Origin: Luzula sylvatica | Taxonomy: Eukaryota > Streptophyta > Magnoliopsida > Poales > Juncaceae | Assembly: GCA_946800325.1 (NCBI GenBank) | Contig: OX326957.1 | Span: 25,701,054-25,765,053 of the forward strand | Length of the DNA: 64,000 bases | Direction of reading: 5' to 3' | Shown here: one piece after another, positions 56,732 to 64,000 of the stretch | How positions within the stretch are numbered: position 1 is the first letter of the stretch | Layout: each line of letters begins with the position of its first letter | Made by a program: the position numbers and the translations under genes | The notes under the pieces: model-generated | Seen by the model: the letters and a program-made list of their open reading frames with translations, nothing else | What the model was told of the DNA's origin: nothing | Database searches by the model: none

Positions 56732-58741
56732 TCACGCACTTACGCAACTCAACCCTTTTTCCTTTTTAATCCCTTTATCCCGCATTTCATTCCATATTTT
56801 AGCCGCCTCGTTCCATTTACCACAAACAGAATAAACGTTCGCCAGTGCAGAATAAGCACTGCTATTATAAGGATCGAGCAATAACAATTTCTCAGCCGCC
56901 ATTTTTGCCATGTCAGCATTTTTATGAACTCTACAAGCAGCCAAAATTGCGCCCCAAGCAAATGCATCCGGTTCGACAGGCATTTTTGCAATAAAGTCCT
57001 CGGTTTCTTGAAATTTCCCAGAGCGAGAAAACAAATCGATCATACAAGCATAATGACTCAAAGTTGGTCGAATCATATACTCATTTTGCATTTGTTCGAA
57101 ATACATTTTTCCCTTTTCGACCAAACCAACATGTACACATGCAGATAAAACACCTACATAAGTTATATGATCTGGTTTTATACCAATCTTGAGCATTTCA
57201 TCGAACAGATTAAGCGCATCTTCTCCAAGACCATGTTTTGCCAACGCAACAACCATGGAAGTCCACGTAACAGTTTCATTCTTATACCGAATTTTATCAA
57301 ATACCCGTTTTGCCCCTAGAATTTTGCCGGATCTGGCGTACATTGTTATCACCGCATTACTTACTGAAACAGAATCGATTTGATTCGATCGAATGGATTT
57401 ACAATGGATTTGTTTGCCAAGATCTAATGCCTCTAGTTTCGCACAAACACTTAAAATCGCGGCTAGGGTATAGAAATTAGGGTTTGGGCCGTTTTTTATC
57501 ATAACCCTAAATAGATCCAATGCTTCGGTATTAAACCTGTTTTGCTCGTAGCCCACAATCATGGCGGTCCATGCAACCACATCTTGGTATTTCATCATGT
57601 TGAATATTTGTCGAGCTGGTACCGCGTCGCCGAGCTTGACATAACCTTCTAAAAGAGCGGTATATGAAATTTCGTCGATGCTAGATGAATTGCAAATTTC
57701 TAGAATTTTCCGTGCCGTTTTTACTTCGCCAGATTTTGCATACATGGAGATAAGTGGATTTGTAATTTGCTTGCTATATGGTATCCCTTTTCTTATTATG
57801 TACGAGTGTATTTGCTTGCCGTGTTTTAACATTGTAAGATTGGCACAAGAAGACAAAACACTAGTTAGAGTGAAATTATCGGGTACTATATTAGACTCGT
57901 TTAGCATCAAAGAAAAGAACTCTAGAGCCTTGTGATTCAACCCGTTTTGGTTATAACCGGCTAAAATTGCATTCCATGAAATAATATCTCGCTCAGGCAT
58001 TTCATCGAACAGCTTGGAGGCGAGGCCCATTTGACTCCTTTGAGCATATAATGAAATCATGGTGTTCCAACTAGATGAATCTCTTGCAGACATTTTATCA
58101 AACACTAACTGAGCGGTATCATAATGACAACATTTACCATACATATTAAGTAATGAATTCGCTACTGGTAAACAATTGCCGAGCCCCAATTTCACAACAA
58201 AGGAATGAATTTGTTTACCACTCTCACATGCCTCTAATGCACCACACGCAGAGAGAATATTGGTAAAAGTAAATTTGGTCAAACTGATACCGTCTCTTAG
58301 CATTAGTAAAAGTGTCTCAATTGCTCTTTCGAACCAACCCAATTTGTTGAAACCAACAATCATGGTGGTCCAAGAGACCGAGTCTCTCTCAGGCATTTTA
58401 TCGAAAAGTTCACGTGCCAGTTCAATATTACCTGCCTTAGCATGCAAGGCTAAAATGGTATTCCAAGAGAAGATATTCCTAGAAGGCATTTCATCGAATA
58501 GTCTCTGTGCATGGAAGGGGAACCCGGTTTTGATGTAACAATTGATGAGGTTATTTGTTAAGTAGGCGCTGCAGATAAGTCCTGTTTTAATTGTGTGTGC
58601 ATGGATTGATCTTGCGGGAAAAGGGTTTTGGACATTTAATATGCTTTGAAGAAGAAAAACACAGCGATGGATTTGAGTCTGAGGCGTTGATGTAAAAGGA
58701 GGAAGGAGGAGAGAAGGGCAGGCCATGGCCCCATGACTCAT
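56732..58741 (-). CDS. PLS-type PPR protein lacking its DYW domain
   Basis: 669 residues, intronless. PLS repeats throughout: LTNNLINCYIKTGFPFHAQR, FDEMPSRNIFSWNTIL, VAWTAMIVGYEQNRFNTEAL. The E-type region near the C terminus has HYACMIDLFSRSGKF, WGAILAACRVHKNADMAKM and YSALANVYSVCGKWNEAAKI, then ends KKEKGLSCVSA where DYW proteins continue GxSWIEV. In repeat order it resembles Arabidopsis At2g22070, a DYW protein of about 790 residues (from memory), so about 115 C-terminal residues are missing. The final bases include TGC|GTAAGT, a good splice donor, but no downstream exon was found. Probably organelle-targeted; without DYW it could bind RNA but would need a separate deaminase. Confidence 0.9.
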   Translation of the reverse strand: MSHGAMACPSLLLPPFTSTPQTQIHRCVFLLQSILNVQNPFPARSIHAHTIKTGLICSAYLTNNLINCYIKTGFPFHAQRLFDEMPSRNIFSWNTILALHAKAGNIELARELFDKMPERDSVSWTTMIVGFNKLGWFERAIETLLLMLRDGISLTKFTFTNILSACGALEACESGKQIHSFVVKLGLGNCLPVANSLLNMYGKCCHYDTAQLVFDKMSARDSSSWNTMISLYAQRSQMGLASKLFDEMPERDIISWNAILAGYNQNGLNHKALEFFSLMLNESNIVPDNFTLTSVLSSCANLTMLKHGKQIHSYIIRKGIPYSKQITNPLISMYAKSGEVKTARKILEICNSSSIDEISYTALLEGYVKLGDAVPARQIFNMMKYQDVVAWTAMIVGYEQNRFNTEALDLFRVMIKNGPNPNFYTLAAILSVCAKLEALDLGKQIHCKSIRSNQIDSVSVSNAVITMYARSGKILGAKRVFDKIRYKNETVTWTSMVVALAKHGLGEDALNLFDEMLKIGIKPDHITYVGVLSACVHVGLVEKGKMYFEQMQNEYMIRPTLSHYACMIDLFSRSGKFQETEDFIAKMPVEPDAFAWGAILAACRVHKNADMAKMAAEKLLLLDPYNSSAYSALANVYSVCGKWNEAAKIWNEMRDKGIKKEKGLSCVSA

Positions 58742-59204
58742 GACTCTTGAGAGTTGAGAGAGAGAGAGAGAGAAAGAGAGAAGGGAGGCGGGAAAATAGA
58801 TCGGGTGAACAGGGTAATTATATTTTGGAATATAAATTTGAATAATTGTATTATAGGCTCATTTAATTTTGTGATAATATTAGTTCTCGAGATGGGCACT
58901 TCACATTTGTGTCGTCCATGACAAATTAACGACTTCATTTTTTTTTCAATTTTAATTGTATGTGTGCACTTCAAACAAATGTTGCAAATATATATAAATT
59001 ATTTACATAAAAACAGTTCATAAGAAAATTTGCGAAATACTTGTCAATTTTCGTTTCAAATGATTTTATAGTAGTGTTTTTTTATGACACCTAACATACG
59101 ATCACCTGTCGTTAGTAATGATACGTATTATTGTTATAAAATATCACAATGAATATGTTTTATGTTTATTTCTACATTGTTTATTTTTGTAATAAATATA
59201 AAAA
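58742..59204. other. 5' flank of the second PPR gene
   Basis: No gene. A (GA)n purine tract at 58753-58785 (CT-rich in gene sense) just upstream of the start is a likely 5' UTR/promoter pyrimidine patch. Confidence 0.5.
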
Positions 59205-59318
59205 ACTCATATGTCGCTCATTCATCGATATCAATAAAATTTAAATCCATAATTTTTACAACATATATTTTTTGTGTTTCACACTCAACCAACTGAGTTA
59301 TGAGCTCATATGAAACAC
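59205..59318 (-). mobile_element. Decayed SINE related to 43872-44141
   Basis: Minus strand: GAGCTCATAACTCAGTTGG (A box region), TGTGAAACACAAAAAATAT, TATGTTGTAAAAATTATGG and TTATTGATATCGATGAATG align in order with the SINE pair, but the B box has decayed. Confidence 0.5.
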
Positions 59319-59948
59319 ATATGCACGGCAAAACATCACGAAAATATCACATGAAAACACAAATCCGTGGAAACCGCCAAGATGAAAAATCATGGTAATG
59401 AAGTGAAATTTAGTAAATGTCATGTCGTCCTTTTATTCATATAACATGTCCAAACAACTCACAAAATATACTCAAGAAAATGAGACAACTAAATAAAATT
59501 AAACCCATCTCTCGAAACACAATCCACAAAAATGTTTTGCATATTTCCCCAATATTCATATTTCGAAAACGGTCCATTAAAAAACGTACATATATCGATG
59601 ATATTGATTGTATATAAATGATCACGATCATACAGAAACACATTGTATACATGTCTCGGAACGTACGTTTCTTAACTAATTTCGGAGTGTTCCCTCTCTG
59701 AATTCTTCAAGAGCCGTTTTTTTTTGGAGAACTCAAAAGGTTGCACTTTCTAAAATAATGATTTACTATTCATGATCGACCACTATTCCTGACACAGAGC
59801 AAAAGAAAAACATTCAATAAAATTCGCAAAATCAAATTTATATTTGGACTAATATGAGTCCATTGTCGCGGGATACAAGTAAATTTAACATGTAAGAACA
59901 ATACACGAACAATGACATAATTCATAGACGAAAGCATGGAGCTTTTGA

Positions 59949-60033
59949 GTTTAGGGTTTAGGATTGAGGTTTTAGGTTTAGGAATTAGGGTGTAGGATCT
60001 AAGGTGGTGGTATTAGGTGCAGGATTTAGGGTG
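59949..60033 (+). repeat. Degenerate telomere-like tract
   Basis: Interspersed TTTAGGG/TTTAGGA/TTTTAGG heptamers (GAGTTTAGGGTTTAGGATTG and onward). May be an old interstitial telomeric repeat. The surrounding 59319-60173 holds no gene. Confidence 0.5.
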
Positions 60034-60181
60034 AATGATCCGTAGAAAATGCCCTTGAAATATCACAAAAGAAAAAACCTACGGATTACAAAACCGTGTC
60101 AATAATTAGCAAGTCATGTTTACAAAAAAAAAGTTGATAACAAGTGATGTTTACAATTCATCTACAATTTTTGACTCTCAA

Positions 60182-60390
60182 CAGTGACGGATCTTGTCCC
60201 AAATTAATAGGAGGGCGGTAATTTAGGAAAGACGACTGTGAAAAATTTTCAAAATTTTTTGAAGGAGCGGTAGTACATAATTTTATAACTCTATCGTAAA
60301 ATACACAGACATAATCATATATATATATTACCGTTAAAAAATCTAAGAGGGACAGCTGCCCTCTCTAGTTCCTTAATCGATCCGTCACCG
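60182..60390. mobile_element. hAT-type MITE (CAGTGACGGATC family), 209 bp
   Basis: Ends CAGTGACGGATCTTG and (reversed) CGGTGACGGATCGATT. 8-bp TSD ACTCTCAA / ACCCTCAA (60174-60181, 60391-60398; one mismatch). Confidence 0.85.
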
Positions 60391-60398
60391 ACCCTCAA

Positions 60399-61190
60399 CA
60401 AACTAGTATACTGAGTAGTCTGTTTTTGCATTTTTTTAAATAGAGAATATGGAGAATTGGACACCACAAACGACTATCCAATGTATGATTGTGATGATCT
60501 TTTTATTTTTGTGGGGTGAATATTAGCCTTGTGACGAGAAATCACTTTTGCTGGTGGGTTTTCCATTTGGTGGAAAAAGAGTTTTAAGACTTATCGACAA
60601 TTTAACCCCCATGTAGGCTTGTAGCACTTATCCGTATATCTATTATTCCAAGTTGCAATTCATACCATGCATCTCTTTCCAAGTAGTCATGATAATGCTT
60701 CTACACGCATCAGATTCAGATGCATGTATTTCTTTTTCACCAATAAAAAACGTCATGAGAATAGTTATCAAACAGAAACCATTTTAACTTGTTTCAAAAT
60801 TTATTTTGTTTTGGCGGTTTGGCTCCACTAATTTTCATTACCAATTTGGATCGATTTAATTCGTGGGTCGTCTCTGCTGCAGATCTTTCGAGTTTCAGTC
60901 AGGTCAATTCGGGTTCGAGTCCCGGGTTAGTCCAGTTCGTGAGTAATATATTTATTAAGTCTATGTTTAGGCTCACTCGGATAAATTTTCAGGTCTTTCG
61001 ACATATGCATCATTCGAATTGTGGGTCATCTGGATTTCGAATTATTCAGGTTTCAACATTCTTCTATCAAGTCATTTTTGTTCATACGGGCTTCAAGTCG
61101 TTGAGTTTTGAACATTGTTCTATCAAGTCTAATTCAAGTAGGCGGGTTGGTCGGATTGTTTCGATTTTGCCGGCCCTAATATTCATGAAC
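60399..61190. other. Intergenic with hAT-like subterminal motifs
   Basis: No gene. 60830-61185 carries GGGTTCGAG/CGGGTTGG motifs and ends TTTTGCCGGCCCTA, a hAT-like end. The left end is unclear. Confidence 0.4.
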
Positions 61191-61217
61191 CGACAAAATA
61201 GAGGTTTCACTCGATAC

Positions 61218-61926
61218 TAGGGATTTGAGTTTTGTTTGAAGTTCGATGTTCGTTTGAATTTAATTCTAGATCGTTCACTAATTGTTCGTTTGATAACCGT
61301 TCGAATTCTTATCGAATTGAACCGAACCTTGTTCGATAACTAGCGAACCATACATGAACTTGATTGTGTTTGTTTGGTCCGTTCGGATGTTCGGTTATTA
61401 TATTTATTAATCAATATAAATTTGAGACCATACTCAAATAAATTAATAAAAAATAAAAATTCATGTTAAAAACTCATATAAACAATGGGCCCAATTAACT
61501 TTCTTTCTTTTTCAACACGTTATTTCTTGTATATTTTTGTATTTATTTATTTTCTTTATAAGTCTAGGTTTTACTTTAGTTAGATCTATATTTTATGTGG
61601 ATTACAAATGTTATTTTGCTTTTTGATGTTTTTGATATTAAAGAGTTAACATTTTAGTTTTAGTTTTGTTAATATTTTTTAACATTTTTAATTTAGTATT
61701 TTTATTAATAAATATATAAAAAAGATAAATTGTATGAATATTTGTAAGTTTTCGAACAAATATTGAACGAAACTGTTCGGAATTTTAACAAACCAAACAC
61801 GAACATAAAAAATATTCGAATTTTCATAACGAACCGAGCCAAACTTAACTATGTTCAATAAATTTCGAACCGAACTCGAACATGATTAGGTTCGTTCGAG
61901 TTCGATTCATTGATAACAGCCATACT
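61218..61926. mobile_element. Probable hAT-type non-autonomous element (TTCGAAC-rich)
   Basis: Left TAGGGATTTGAG with GTTCG repeats; right end GAACCGAACTCGAAC .. TGATAACAGCCATA. The subterminal repeats are mirrored, but the TSD is unclear (CTCGATAC / CTTGGCAC), so limits are approximate. Confidence 0.5.
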
Positions 61927-62026
61927 TGGCACTGCCAAAATAGTTATGAGATCATAAATTTAGCATACTCATGATTGTAAACAAAATTGATTGGCTTTCA
62001 AATGGTATTGATGAATGAATAATTTA

Positions 62027-63680
62027 GGGGTTTGATATGGTGCCCCCAAACTCAAAAGATTATTTTTCATGATGTGACAAGAGATGATTAAGTATATTGA
62101 TTAGTATTATTAATTAACTCAATTAATGATTTAATGGATAATCTAATTGAATTGATACATTAATTAACATATACTAATATTAATTTACCAACCCCCTTAT
62201 TTTGCACCTATCTTAGAGCATTCTCATGAAGCCACATCATCATACTTATCTTGATTATTAACCATTATATTGTGTGATGTGGCTTCATCATATGCATTAA
62301 TATTATATTTAATCATTTAAGACATGTATTTTGTATTATTATTTTTAAGTATTAATTTGAACCATTAGATGTAGTGATGTGGTTTAATCTCAATCATTAA
62401 TTTTTTGTTAGATTTTTTGAAGATTATATTTTGTGTAGTCATTTATGTGTTATTATTTTACACCATGTTTTAAGCATTCTTAGAAAGCCACATCATCCTA
62501 CATTAATGATGTGGCATATTATTATTGGTTAGAATCATATTAGACCAAGTCTAATCAATTGTTTAACATTTCATATAATATTACGTTATCAAATGTGAAT
62601 GCAATGGAATATGAAAAGTTTATATATGAAATACTAATAATGTAATATGTAAATTATAAAAAATACAACATATATTAGTATTATTTTGGAAATTTAATTT
62701 TATAAACCCATCAAATATATTCATTTTATTTTTCTCTTTATTTTGACATCCATATTAGCATAGTTCATACATACCGTTTTTCATAATTTCAATTTGTAAA
62801 GATATTATGTAAGAAAATACATTGCAAAAAAATACATATTTTCATAATATATTTTTAAGAATTTTATTTGCATAATTAAAATTTTAGGTATTATTATTTA
62901 TTTTTTACAAAATTATAAAATAATAATCTCATATAATATTAAGTTGATTATGTTTGTGTTTTTAAGCAAACAAAACTTTTTTCAAAAAATAATAGAATTA
63001 AAAAAAAGTTTATCCATCTAAATAATTATTTAAACTTATAAACACATATCAAATTGTATTGTTATTTTACAAAATGTAAAATACAAAAAAATCATATGAT
63101 ATAAAATAATTTGTATTTATGTTTATTATAAATTAAATTTTGATATTATTTATTAAATTACTTCCACTATTAAGTTTATATTATTTTATATTTTTCATTT
63201 TTGAATCAATAAAAATTATTACTACTATATAATTAATAATGTGTTACTACATATGTTGTATGATTCATTATTTTAATATTTGATATTGTATGAAATATTG
63301 TGAATAATGATATAATATTTGTTGTTATGTTTTTCGTAAAATTGTATTATATTATATTTTTTATATATTATTATATAATGGCACTAATATAAGTATTATT
63401 ATTTGACTAAAAAAAAAGATTTCTTGCTATCATAATGTAAAATAATTGTAATATATATGAATAATCATTAATAAATGAATTCAAATGACTTTATTTTAAG
63501 ATGATATTATTAATATTATCATTCAAATATATAATTGTATTACAATGAAAAATATAATTTACATGCTCGCCGCGTAGCGCGATTATTCTCCTAGTATTTA
63601 GTTAAGTCATAAGTTAATCAACCCACTAACTCTTTTTTTCCAACTCTTTTTTTGAGTTTGGGGGCACAGTATATATTTCC
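62027..63680. mobile_element. Mutator-like element, 1.65 kb, with nested Helitron-like end
   Basis: Perfect 9-bp TSD AATAATTTA (62018-62026, 63681-63689). Ends GGGGTTTGATATGGTGCCCC and (reversed) GGAAATATATACTGTGCCCC, then CCAAACTCAAAA on both sides. No ORF; the interior is very AT-rich. Confidence 0.88.
63560..63594 (+). mobile_element. Helitron-like 3' terminus (plus strand)
   Basis: CGCGTAGCGCG hairpin (63571-63581), short AT spacer, then CTAG (63591-63594) followed by host T. The 5' end may be TCTTAGAGCATTC near 62214, next to repeated GAAGCCACATCATC phrases, but this is uncertain. Confidence 0.55.
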
Positions 63681-63689
63681 AATAATTTA

Positions 63690-64000
63690 AGTTTAACTAC
63701 GTGTGTGCAATCTGTCCAACAGATCAGATCATATGCTTATCCGAGCATACTTTTTCGCTCCATGAATAATAATTCAAAATTATGTTATGATTCACAATCT
63801 ATGGAATGGAACATATCTTTTTTGGTGGTCCATGTGGAGCCTATCAAACATAAATTATTAGTGATGTGCAACTAAGCAACCATTATCTCCATTGAACAAG
63901 GTTCTCTTCTTTATCTAAAAGAATGAACACTTTGCCGCCCACGAGAATCTATCCTTTGCAATTTCAATGGTCAATTGTCCTTTCCGTAATTCAAAAGTCA
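63690..64000. other. Window end, no feature seen
   Basis: No gene, repeat or terminal motif recognised. Confidence 0.5.

Noticed and set aside
56732..56745. Functional splice donor TGC|GTAAGT continuing the PPR gene
   Set aside because: It fits the consensus, but no DYW exon was found downstream, and DYW genes are normally intronless here. Kept only as a remark.
60895..60930. tRNA-like GGGTTCGAGTCCCGGG
   Set aside because: No A box at the right distance. It lies among many GGGTTCG motifs of hAT-like subterminal repeats.

Overview
The window is nuclear DNA of a flowering plant, most likely a eudicot. Genes with introns and intronless plant gene families sit in AT-rich sequence packed with plant-type transposons: Ty1/copia and Ty3/gypsy elements, LINE and SINE retroposons, hAT, Mutator-like (MULE) and Helitron-type pieces. 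No prokaryotic or organellar gene blocks were seen. I could not fix the genus.

Genes. (1) 68-1574 (+) is a complete six-exon mitochondrial lipoyl synthase (LIP1). (2) Four intact, intronless cytochrome P450 genes of the CYP96A type (the family of mid-chain alkane hydroxylases and relatives) lie at 2555-4075 (+), 14602-16125 (+), 22723-24243 (-) and 44604-46124 (+). The first three are almost identical and the third is inverted; the fourth is an older, more divergent paralogue. (3) A PMEI-domain (invertase/pectin methylesterase inhibitor) gene follows the first two P450s. The copy at 17435-17956 is intact. The copy at 6475-6995 is dead, with a stop at codon 2 and a 1-nt deletion. (4) Two PPR genes lie on the minus strand: a SEL1/PDM1-like gene at 47521-49323, and a PLS-type gene at 56732-58741 that has lost its DYW domain, of which a decayed remnant survives at about 56573-56662.

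Layout. 1-7000 holds LIP1, P450 copy 1 (with a nested MITE and LINE insertion 3' of it) and the dead PMEI. 7000-14250 is AT-rich with scattered element ends. 14260-18000 is the second P450+PMEI unit. 18000-22100 holds MITEs and wrecked gypsy and copia pieces. 22100-26040 is an inverted copy of the LIP1 3' flank plus P450 unit, interrupted by a MULE. 26400-43700 is a nest of elements: a SIRE-like LTR with a palindrome array, a LARD-like element whose LTR is split by a young copia element lacking reverse transcriptase, hAT MITEs and a long-TIR MULE. 43700-46200 holds a SINE dimer and P450 copy 4. 47000-59000 holds the two PPR genes around an inactivated hAT element with perfect 8-bp target duplications. 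59000-64000 is MITEs, a MULE and a Helitron-like 3' end.

The most unusual signal is a family of palindromes of the form (G)TCCGTT-N-AACGGA(C). About 24 copies are arrayed just upstream of the TATA box of one LTR (27701-28361). Variants recur in the U3 regions of two other, unrelated LTR elements in the window. Element boundaries below rest on terminal repeats and target-site duplications (TSDs) read directly from the sequence; three insertions are also checked against paralogous empty sites within the window.
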